Assembly: GCA_009697495.1 (NCBI GenBank)
Contig: SHUN01000089.1
Span: 1-8,828 of the forward strand
DNA from: Bryobacterales bacterium
Lineage (GTDB): Bacteria > Acidobacteriota > Terriglobia > Bryobacterales > Bryobacteraceae
DNA length: 8,828 bases
Reading direction: 5' to 3'
In this document: positions 1-5,674 of the stretch, one piece after another
Layout of the letters: every line of letters starts with the position of its first letter
How positions within the stretch are numbered: position 1 is the first letter of the stretch
Made by a program: the position numbers and the translations under genes
The notes under the pieces: model-generated
What the model saw: only the letters and a program-made list of their open reading frames with translations
Databases searched by the model: none
Told to the model about the DNA's origin: nothing

Positions 1-834
1 CATGTAGCGGGGAATTTCGCGCGTGAATCCTTCGACGAATTTGATGATGCGGGACGGGCGCTCCGCAAGCCGTTTCCGGAGTTTTTCATTCTTGCCGCAG
101 ACAAGAATGAGTTGCACATCCAGACTGGATTTATCGATACGCAGGAAGATCTCGTCCATCTTCTTCGAGCCCATGCCGCCGAATAGCACGACGCCGGTGG
201 GCCGCGACGGGTCCAGCCCCAGCCGGCGGCGCTCGGCGCTGACATCCACCGGCGAAATATCGTAGAACTTCGGGTTCAGAATCATCCCCGAGACACGATG
301 GGCGGAACTTTCCGGGCTGATTTCAAGTACTTGTTGCAGGGCCCGATCAGTCCCGCAAATGAAGATCTGCTTCTGCCGCTCAATCCAAAAATGGGGCGGG
401 TAGTCCGCCATGTCCGTCAAGACTGTGACGAACGGAATGCGAGGGTTTACCTTTTGCAAGGCCTGCCACATGGACCGGTCAAAATTGGGAACGAGCGAGA
501 CGACCATGTTTGGCGGGTTGGCGCTCCAATACTTCGTCAATTCGCGAACTTGCGCGGTATGATAGAGACGGATGATGCCATGCATCAACGGAAGCAATTG
601 CGTGGAGCCGAGGGTCCAGCCGTTTTCGAGGATGCGGTTGTAGATGTCCTCCAAACCCAGGCCAGTGAGTTTCCGGAAAATGTCGAGATCAACAAGGACA
701 TCCTGGAGATCTACGAGACGAATGTCCCATTCGACGGACTGGTCCCGAATCACGGCGTCGAGCGCGGTGGCGGCGGCGCGATGGCCGCCTCCCGCATCAA
801 AGAAAATGAAATCTACGGCCGGTCTTTTTGCCAC
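1..834 (-). CDS. MGDG synthase / diacylglycerol glycosyltransferase-family protein (C-terminus cut by window edge)
   Basis: The first 278 residues of a two-domain GT-B glycosyltransferase of the monogalactosyldiacylglycerol synthase / processive diacylglycerol glucosyltransferase type (MGDG_synth N-domain followed by a GT28 C-domain) are visible. The family transfers a sugar from a nucleotide sugar to diacylglycerol at the inner face of the membrane; MurG is a more distant relative. The N-terminus carries the glycine-rich acceptor loop FFDAGGGHRAAA (residues 11-22). The middle has VTVLTDMADYPPHFW (136-150), at the place where the family has its TD...HxxW motif, and GMILNPKF (183-190). The second Rossmann domain begins at RPTGVVLFGGMGSKKM (211-226). 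The donor-binding part of the C-domain lies outside the window. I chose the GTG at 834 because GGGGAG precedes it by 8 bp and the protein then begins directly on the first beta strand. The frame stays open to base 1. The family call is firm; lipid and sugar specificity cannot be read from the sequence. Confidence 0.85.
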   Translation of the reverse strand, partial: MAKRPAVDFIFFDAGGGHRAAATALDAVIRDQSVEWDIRLVDLQDVLVDLDIFRKLTGLGLEDIYNRILENGWTLGSTQLLPLMHGIIRLYHTAQVRELTKYWSANPPNMVVSLVPNFDRSMWQALQKVNPRIPFVTVLTDMADYPPHFWIERQKQIFICGTDRALQQVLEISPESSAHRVSGMILNPKFYDISPVDVSAERRRLGLDPSRPTGVVLFGGMGSKKMDEIFLRIDKSSLDVQLILVCGKNEKLRKRLAERPSRIIKFVEGFTREIPRYM

Positions 835-842
835 GTTGTCGT

Positions 843-848
843 CTCCCC
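843..848 (-). promoter_or_regulatory. Ribosome binding site for the glycosyltransferase gene
   Basis: GGGGAG on the minus strand, 8 bp before the GTG at 834. It supports this non-ATG start over a possible in-frame TTG further upstream. Confidence 0.5.
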
Positions 849-943
849 GACATTGTAGCGGGCGCAACGGCCGAGCAAATTGATTCACGAATGTTTTTTG
901 AAATTTTCACTTGGCTGTAACGAATAGAGGGTTAAAACAGAAT

Positions 944-1477
944 ATGCGACTGGCGGAAAACGTCCTCGATTACATCACGACACACGACATGATCGTGATG
1001 CGGCGGTGTAACAACTGGATGGCACCGCGCTGGATTCGGCTGTGGATGATCTGCGCGACGCGCGGCGGCGACGGCTGGCTTTGGTACGCGATTCTTTCGG
1101 GCGTATTGCTGTTCGGCGGCGAAGACCGGTTCCGGGCGGCTGGGGCGGCGTTTTTGGCCGGCGCTGTAGGAATCTGGGTTTTCCTGGTCTTGAAGAAAGC
1201 CGCGAACCGGCCGCGGCCATGCGCGATTTCCGGGCACGCCTGGGCGACGTTGCTGCCCCCGGATCGCTTTTCGTTCCCCAGCGGGCACACGATGACCGCC
1301 TTCGCGGTAACGACGCCGTTGATGGCTTACTATCCGGATCTATCGCTCGGACTGACGTTTTGCGCCGTGAGCATAGCCGGAAGCCGCATTATGATGGGCA
1401 TGCATTTTCTGAGCGACGTTGTGGCGGGCGGACTGCTGGGGGCATTGCTCGGCTATTTGAGCATGGCCGTTATTTAA
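944..1477 (+). CDS. PAP2-family membrane phosphatase
   Basis: A 177-residue integral membrane phosphatase of the PAP2 / type 2 phosphatidic acid phosphatase superfamily. All three signature motifs are intact: KX6RP as KKAANRPRP (84-92), PSGH within FPSGH (111-115), and SRX5HX3D as S147-R148...H154...D158. His115 and His154 would be the nucleophile/acid pair, and Asp158 would assist the nucleophilic histidine. Hydrophobic helices lie around 46-60, 66-83, 116-130, 133-147 and 157-175. Bacterial members dephosphorylate undecaprenyl pyrophosphate (BacA-independent recycling of the peptidoglycan carrier), phosphatidylglycerol phosphate or phosphatidic acid; the substrate cannot be decided here. 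The ATG at 944 has AGAGGG 12 bp upstream. An in-frame TTG at 911 would add 11 residues but has no ribosome binding site. The gene is divergent from the lipid glycosyltransferase and overlaps the convergent cupin gene by 8 bp. Confidence 0.88.
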   Translation: MRLAENVLDYITTHDMIVMRRCNNWMAPRWIRLWMICATRGGDGWLWYAILSGVLLFGGEDRFRAAGAAFLAGAVGIWVFLVLKKAANRPRPCAISGHAWATLLPPDRFSFPSGHTMTAFAVTTPLMAYYPDLSLGLTFCAVSIAGSRIMMGMHFLSDVVAGGLLGALLGYLSMAVI

Positions 1478-2030
1478 GCTCGACGAAGACCCATTCGGTT
1501 GGCTCATCGGGTTCCATGTTGACGGGTGGTCCACCGGCGGAGAGCCAATGCGTCTCGCCATCGCGCAATCGGACGGCGACGACTGGCGTTGTGAAGGAGA
1601 TTTCCCGCGGCCGGAGTGTGGCCCGCAGGATGAGCACTTGCTCGTTTTCCATTTCGATTTTGAATCGGCTCGACGGCTTGGACAACTGGAGCTTGGCGTC
1701 GCGCGGCGGATTGTCTTTCAACTCAATTTCAACGATTCGAATGGCGGTGCCGCCGGTATTTTCGCTGGTGTGCAGGCCCACGCGCGGGTCCCAGCGGACT
1801 TCGCCGGCCCGGAAGGGAATGTCCCTGGCAATGCCGGATTCTTTGTTGTCGATGCGCAGCGTTCCGCGGTCGAGATGAATCATCACGCGGTTAATCAAGT
1901 GGACGTGCGGGCGGCTCAATTGTCCTGGAAGATTGGCGGCGCGGACGACGCGGACCCACTCGTTCTCGACGACGAGTGGGTTCTGGGCCAGACACGCGAA
2001 TGATAGGAGCGTCCACAGAAAAAAGCGCAT
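1470..2030 (-). CDS. Secreted duplicated-cupin protein of unknown function
   Basis: A 186-residue protein with a short export signal (MRFFLWTLLSFACLAQ, cleavage probably near residue 15-16), so probably periplasmic. The mature part consists of two cupin-like halves. The first (about 22-105) begins ENEWVRVVRAANLPGQ, has the histidine pair PHVH (His42, His44), the strand GTLRI, and the second-motif-like GLHTSENTGGTAIRIVEIEL (86-105). The second (about 129-186) begins ENEQVLILRATLRP, continues VVAVRLRDGETHWL and ends EWVFVELK, echoing the first half but with no HxH pair. This looks like an internal duplication in which only the first copy kept possible metal ligands. The start is fixed by the signal peptide, although no Shine-Dalgarno sequence is evident before the ATG at 2030. 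It converges with the PAP2 gene, with stop codons overlapping by 8 bp. I recognise no specific family function; a sugar-, acid- or metal-binding role is possible but not shown. Confidence 0.75.
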   Translation of the reverse strand: MRFFLWTLLSFACLAQNPLVVENEWVRVVRAANLPGQLSRPHVHLINRVMIHLDRGTLRIDNKESGIARDIPFRAGEVRWDPRVGLHTSENTGGTAIRIVEIELKDNPPRDAKLQLSKPSSRFKIEMENEQVLILRATLRPREISFTTPVVAVRLRDGETHWLSAGGPPVNMEPDEPTEWVFVELK

Positions 2031-2073
2031 GGGGCGACGTTATCATAAACCGGGCGCGCACCGGGTCCGCGCG

Positions 2074-2215
2074 GGGTGCTTAACCGTTTCGGGGGTTCTA
2101 GCCGAAAACACTCCCTGACGCCGCGTGGCTCGGAAACGGTCGCGTTGATTCTGAAAGAGTTACTGAGCCGCGAGCGTCAGCGAGCCGGTGTGTTCCCGAA
2201 AACGTTTAAGCACCC
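2074..2215. repeat. Imperfect inverted-repeat element (REP/MITE-like), about 142 bp
   Basis: The ends are near-complementary. The left arm, 2074-2093, reads GGGTGCTTAACCGTTTCGGG; the right arm, 2195-2215, reads as its reverse complement with one extra A and one mismatch. Complementarity continues inward in broken form: CCCTGACGCCGCGTGGCTCGG (2113-2133) against GAGCCGCGAGCGTCAG (2165-2180), so the transcript could fold into one long imperfect hairpin centred near 2145. No protein is encoded and no flanking target duplication is obvious. This resembles dispersed intergenic repeats (REP/BIME or MITE-type) I associate from memory with Solibacter-like genomes; copy number cannot be tested from one window. 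Confidence 0.65.
2078..2143 (+). repeat. Direct repeat copy 1 (left half of the inverted-repeat element)
   Basis: This 66-bp stretch aligns with 2258-2322 at roughly 70 % by eye. It shares a TTTCGGG core and TTCT near the start, a CTCCCT core in the middle, and GGCTCGG(A/T)AACGGTCGC at the end. The two copies are offset by 179-180 bp. It is also the left arm of the palindromic element, so this intergenic region has both inverted and direct repetition of one unit. Confidence 0.65.
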
Positions 2216-2257
2216 GTCCGCGCGCTGTGGCTGGGATGGTGGCGGGAACTGCTGGAT

Positions 2258-2322
2258 GCGTAACGGTTTCGGGAATTCTGATTGCAACCGCTCCCTTGCG
2301 GTCGCGGCTCGGTAACGGTCGC
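2258..2322 (+). repeat. Direct repeat copy 2, next to the MutS-like gene start
   Basis: A diverged second copy of the unit at 2078-2143, opening GCGTAACGGTTTCGGG and closing GGCTCGGTAACGGTCGC. Inside it, ACCGC (2287-2291) and GCGGT (2298-2302) form a 5-bp stem with a 6-nt loop. It ends only 15 bp before the proposed GTG of the downstream gene, so it occupies the place where promoter and leader would be expected. The short gap between element and copy (2216-2257) shows nothing recognisable. Confidence 0.6.
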
Positions 2323-2337
2323 AGATCCGGCCTCGCG

Positions 2338-4152
2338 GTGACACAATGGAATGGATTGTCCATACTCACTCCGCCTCGTTCGCGATTTGAATCGCTGTTA
2401 GCCGCCCGGCAGGCCGCCGCCGGGGAACACGAACGGCGTCACCACGCATTCGGCTATTTGCGGCTGGCAATTGGCGTGATGCTCGCCTACTGCGGATGGT
2501 TGGCACTGCGTTCGCCCGATGACGTCCCCTGGCCATTCCTAATTCAACTGGCGCTGTTCTCCACCGCGGCGTTCTTCCACGCGAAGGTGGTCCGGAAGAT
2601 GGAGTTCGCGCAGCGCGCCGTGCAGCATTATCAGCGCGGGCTGGCTCGATTGAACGGCGATTTCTCGAAAGCGGCATCCCGCGGCGAGCGGTACGCCGAT
2701 CCCCATCATCCGTTTTCAGGCGACCTGGATCTCTTTGGAACCGGCGGCTTGTTTGAGCGAATGTGCCACGCGCGGACAAGGGAAGGGGAGTCGATCCTCG
2801 CCGGATGGCTCCTGCAAATGGCCGGCCCGCCCGAGGCTCCGCGCCGTTTGGCCGCCGCCGCGGAATTGGCGGACAATCTCGAACTGCGCGAGCGGCTGGC
2901 CGTAATGGGCACGGACTTGAAAAAAGCCCTACACCCGCGGGCGCTTCGCGCCTGGGCGGTGGCTGATTCCGATCTTTTTCCGCAAGCCGCCGCGTGGCTG
3001 TACGCCGCGAATTTCGTTTCCGTGCTTTGCATCGCAGCCGCGTTCTATTTCTGGATGCTGAGTCCATTGGCCTTGGGGGCGCTGTTCTCAGCCGTCGTCA
3101 TGTGGGGGTATCGCGGCCGGGTCGCGGAGACGTTGGAGTCAACCTCGCAGGCGGGCACGGATTTGCGGGTACTGGAAGGGCCGCTGCGATTATTGGAGGA
3201 ATCGAAGTTCGACAGCGAATTGCTCACCGAAACGCAACTTCGAATCCGACGCGAAGGCGCTCCGGCCAGCGAGCGGATTGCGAGGCTGGCTCATCTGGCG
3301 GAGTGGATCGACTCCCTCGACAGCGACATCTTCAAGACCCTGAATTACCTCTTCCTTTTTTCCCTTCACTTCACGCGCGCGGCTGACCGTTGGCGGCGCG
3401 AGAACGGTGCTATGGTCGACACGTGGTTGACCGCCGCCGGCGAGTTTGAAGCGCTGAGCTCACTGGCTGCCTGGCAATTTGAGAATCCGGACACGGTTGC
3501 GCCGGAATGGACTGCTGGCGGCCCGGTAATAGACGGCGCTGCCCTGCGCCATCCGCTTATCGAGAGGCAGATGTCTGTTGTCAATGACGCCAATCTGGAC
3601 GCCGGGCGCCGGTTGTTGCTGGTGAGCGGATCCAACATGAGCGGGAAGAGTACGTTTCTGCGAACCATCGGGCTGAATGCGGTTCTTGCGCACGCGGGCG
3701 CTACTGTCCCGGCGGGTGCGTTGACACTTTCGCCACTGTGCCTCGGCGCGTCGATTCGAACGGTTGATTCGCTGCAGGAAGGAGCGTCGCGATTCTACGC
3801 CGAGTTACAGCGCCTGAAGGCGATCGTCGACCTATCCAAGCAGGAGCGGAAACTCTTGTTCCTGCTCGACGAACTGTTGAGCGGAACGAATTCGCATGAT
3901 CGCAAAATCGGCGCTGAAGGGATCGTCGAGACGTTGTTGCGCAACGGCGCTATCGGACTGGTGACGACGCATGATCTGGCATTGGCGGTGATAGCGGAAA
4001 AGCCGGAGAGCCACGCGGTGAACGTTCACTTTGAGGATCAGATCATCGATGGCCGCATTCAGTTTGACTACCGTATGAAACCGGGCGTGGTGCGGACCAG
4101 CAACGCCTTGGCGTTGATGCGCGCCGTGGGGCTCGATGTGCCGCAACGGTAG
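2338..4152 (+). CDS. Membrane-anchored MutS-like ATPase
   Basis: A 604-residue protein ending in a MutS domain V ABC-type ATPase. Walker A is GSNMSGKST (431-439), Walker B is LLFLLDE (506-512, Asp511/Glu512), the segment LLSGTNSHDR (513-522) fits the family's signature region after Walker B, and TTHDL (543-547) is the switch histidine. The N-terminal mismatch-recognition and connector domains of true MutS are missing. Instead there are two hydrophobic helices near the N-terminus (about 43-57 and 64-80) and two more in the middle (about 222-241 and 243-260), with helical lever-like sequence between and after them. It is therefore not the housekeeping MutS but a member of the poorly characterised membrane-associated MutS-related families; its role is unknown. 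The start is uncertain: GTG 2338 and TTG 2356 are both in frame and neither has a good Shine-Dalgarno. The frame is open back to 2188, but that part translates repeat DNA. The proline dehydrogenase gene follows after 6 bp. Confidence 0.85.
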   Translation: MTQWNGLSILTPPRSRFESLLAARQAAAGEHERRHHAFGYLRLAIGVMLAYCGWLALRSPDDVPWPFLIQLALFSTAAFFHAKVVRKMEFAQRAVQHYQRGLARLNGDFSKAASRGERYADPHHPFSGDLDLFGTGGLFERMCHARTREGESILAGWLLQMAGPPEAPRRLAAAAELADNLELRERLAVMGTDLKKALHPRALRAWAVADSDLFPQAAAWLYAANFVSVLCIAAAFYFWMLSPLALGALFSAVVMWGYRGRVAETLESTSQAGTDLRVLEGPLRLLEESKFDSELLTETQLRIRREGAPASERIARLAHLAEWIDSLDSDIFKTLNYLFLFSLHFTRAADRWRRENGAMVDTWLTAAGEFEALSSLAAWQFENPDTVAPEWTAGGPVIDGAALRHPLIERQMSVVNDANLDAGRRLLLVSGSNMSGKSTFLRTIGLNAVLAHAGATVPAGALTLSPLCLGASIRTVDSLQEGASRFYAELQRLKAIVDLSKQERKLLFLLDELLSGTNSHDRKIGAEGIVETLLRNGAIGLVTTHDLALAVIAEKPESHAVNVHFEDQIIDGRIQFDYRMKPGVVRTSNALALMRAVGLDVPQR

Positions 4153-4158
4153 ATTCGG

Positions 4159-5052
4159 ATGTTGAAGAATTTCTTTCTGTACCTGTCGACGCAACGGGCG
4201 TTGCGCGGGTGGATGGAGACTTCTTCGGCAGCGCGACGGCTGAGCGGACGGTTTATCGCCGGAAATCGGTTGGAAGACGGACTGGCGGTGGTGCGCGAGT
4301 TGCGCTCGCGCGGATTACTGACGGCGCTCGATCCGTTGGGGGAAAACGTAACGACGGAAGCGGAGGCCGCCGCCGCCGCGAGGAATGCGTTGGCCGCTTT
4401 GCGGGGCGCTATTTCCCAGGAAGCCGGCGCGACGGTGTCGATTAAGCTCACACAGTTTGGGCTGGACCTTTCCACGGAGATGGCGCTCGCCAATGTGACT
4501 CCGCTCGTTCAATTGGCCGCCGAAAAAGGTTCCCGCGTGGAAGTGGATATGGAGGCGACAGCCTATACACAGAGGACGATTGAAGTGCTGGAGACCTTGG
4601 CCGCCACTGGTCCGGTGCGCGCTGTGATCCAGGCGTACCTGTACCGCACGGCCGCGGATATTGAACGCTTGAACACGCAAAAAATTCCGATTCGGCTGTG
4701 CAAAGGAGCCTACAATGAGCCGTCCGAATTGGCGATGAAGCGGAAGGCGGACGTCGATGCCAACTTCAAAAAGATGGCGGCGCTGCTGCTGGAGAAGGGC
4801 GCCTATCCGGCGTTTGCGACGCATGACCCGGCCATGATTGACCACGTGCTGCGTCATCGCCCGGATAAGGACCAGTTCGAATTCCAGATGCTGTATGGAA
4901 TCCGGCGAGACCTGCAGGAGCGGTTGCGGTCCGAAGGTTGGCGGGTCCGGCTCTATGTTCCGTTCGGCGACGCCTGGTATCCGTATTTCATGCGACGGCT
5001 GGCCGAGCGCCCCGCCAACGTGTGGTTTGTCGCAAAGAGCCTTGTGCGATAG
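4159..5052 (+). CDS. Proline dehydrogenase (monofunctional, FAD-dependent)
   Basis: A 297-residue proline dehydrogenase, close to the size of the Thermus enzyme (about 307). It oxidises L-proline to 1-pyrroline-5-carboxylate with FAD and passes electrons to the membrane quinone pool. The beta/alpha-barrel motifs are all present: LGENV (60-64), SIKLTQFGL (94-102), VEVDMEAT (127-134), QAYLYRT (158-164), RLCKGAYNEP (179-188), FATHDPAMI (219-227), EFQMLYGIR (241-249) and the C-terminal Y...RR block. Lys96, Asp130, Tyr266, Arg279 and Arg280 reproduce the spacing of the Thermus active-site residues (K99, D133, Y275, R288, R289), so the enzyme should be active. No 1-pyrroline-5-carboxylate dehydrogenase is fused to it or present in the window, so it is not a PutA fusion. 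The ATG at 4159 lies 6 bp after the stop of the MutS-like gene, which implies co-transcription. The family call is very secure; putA/prodh-type naming is left open. Confidence 0.95.
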   Translation: MLKNFFLYLSTQRALRGWMETSSAARRLSGRFIAGNRLEDGLAVVRELRSRGLLTALDPLGENVTTEAEAAAAARNALAALRGAISQEAGATVSIKLTQFGLDLSTEMALANVTPLVQLAAEKGSRVEVDMEATAYTQRTIEVLETLAATGPVRAVIQAYLYRTAADIERLNTQKIPIRLCKGAYNEPSELAMKRKADVDANFKKMAALLLEKGAYPAFATHDPAMIDHVLRHRPDKDQFEFQMLYGIRRDLQERLRSEGWRVRLYVPFGDAWYPYFMRRLAERPANVWFVAKSLVR

Positions 5053-5116
5053 TCGGTGGACCAGACTAATCCTCTAAAGGCGAACCCGCGGACCTGCCGA
5101 TAGGTATTGTAAGGAA

Positions 5117-5135
5117 GTTGCTTTGAGGCAGCAAC
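5117..5135 (+). other. Small hairpin in the leader between proline dehydrogenase and the next gene
   Basis: GTTGCT (5117-5122) and AGCAAC (5130-5135) are perfectly complementary around a 7-nt loop. There is no following T-run, so it is not a convincing intrinsic terminator; it may be chance or a weak leader structure in the 113-bp gap. Confidence 0.3.
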
Positions 5136-5150
5136 CAAACCGCCTGAGCC

Positions 5151-5154
5151 GGAG
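5151..5154 (+). promoter_or_regulatory. Probable ribosome binding site of the Cys/His membrane protein gene
   Basis: GGAG lies 11 bp before the ATG at 5166. It is the only purine-rich match close to this start. Confidence 0.35.
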
Positions 5155-5165
5155 TCTAAATCAAT

Positions 5166-5612
5166 ATGAAATATTGGCTGTTCTTTTCGGCCAAGATCGT
5201 CACGGCCGTCGCCTTGTTTGCCGGGATCTGGCTGACGATGGAAGCGCTTCTTCCGGATCCGGTCATGTTTGGGGGCGTGAAACTTCGCCGGTTTGGGCAG
5301 GATCTCACGTGGACGACGGCGATCTTCGGTTATTTTCTGGCCGGGGCCGGAACGTTGTACGTGATCGTGCTGGATCAGCGATACCGCTGCCGAACCTGCC
5401 TTCGACGGCTTCGAATGCCGGTCAATTCCGGCGCTTGGGATCAGATGCTGCGAATCGGAACCCCGCAGGTCGAGTATATTTGCCCATTCGGACACGGCAC
5501 CCTGAATGTAAAGCTGGTTCACTTCGCTGGACGCGAGGGGGATGATTGGCGCGAGCATGACGATAATATCTGGAGAGAGTTGGAGAGTCTTTCCGGCAAT
5601 GGTCGTAAGTAG
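5166..5612 (+). CDS. Small membrane protein with a Cys/His cluster, unknown function
   Basis: A 148-residue protein I do not recognise. Two hydrophobic helices (about 5-28 and 49-69) are joined by a loop containing VKLRRFGQD. Immediately after the second helix comes YRCRTCLRRLRMP (73-85), and later YICPFGHGTLN (104-114). Cys75-x2-Cys78 and Cys106-x3-His110 have the spacing of a zinc-ribbon-like site with a 27-residue insert. The C-terminal tail (about 122-148) is polar and acidic, then basic. With both termini on the same side, the Cys/His part would be cytoplasmic by the positive-inside rule (RYRCRTCLRRLR follows helix 2). The gene lies 113 bp after proline dehydrogenase and 62 bp before the PBP gene, so it may belong to the PBP transcription unit. 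Clean start, no overlap with a better frame, and ordered domain structure argue that it is real. Confidence 0.75.
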   Translation: MKYWLFFSAKIVTAVALFAGIWLTMEALLPDPVMFGGVKLRRFGQDLTWTTAIFGYFLAGAGTLYVIVLDQRYRCRTCLRRLRMPVNSGAWDQMLRIGTPQVEYICPFGHGTLNVKLVHFAGREGDDWREHDDNIWRELESLSGNGRK

Positions 5613-5674
5613 TTCGTGCCTAACGTAAACAGGTTAGCCCCCTCCGGGTGTGCGAAAATAGGCGTGGATACAGT

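Noticed and set aside
852..857. TACAAT on the minus strand as a -10 box for the glycosyltransferase gene
   Set aside because: The best -35-like hexamer is 15 bp away and the implied transcript start would cut into the ribosome binding site.
298..858. 186-residue plus-strand open frame
   Set aside because: It lies opposite the glycosyltransferase gene, whose minus-strand frame has clear family motifs; the plus-strand translation resembles nothing.
1042..1878. 278-residue plus-strand open frame spanning PAP2 and the cupin gene
   Set aside because: It is out of frame with PAP2 and antisense to the cupin gene, is rich in Arg/Ser/Gly as expected of GC-rich shadow frames, and has no recognisable domain.
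2188..2337. N-terminal extension of the MutS-like gene back to 2188
   Set aside because: These codons translate repeat DNA (2195-2215 and 2258-2322) and give no plausible protein sequence.
2366..3067. 233-residue minus-strand open frame inside the MutS-like gene
   Set aside because: Arg/Pro-rich antisense shadow of a gene with convincing membrane and ATPase segments.
5620..5637. CTAAC / GTTAG hairpin as a terminator before the PBP
   Set aside because: Only a 5-bp stem with an 8-nt loop and no T-run; likely chance.
5648..5674. Upstream GTG start for the PBP
   Set aside because: It adds nine residues with no ribosome binding site; the ATG at 5675 begins a normal basic cytoplasmic tail.
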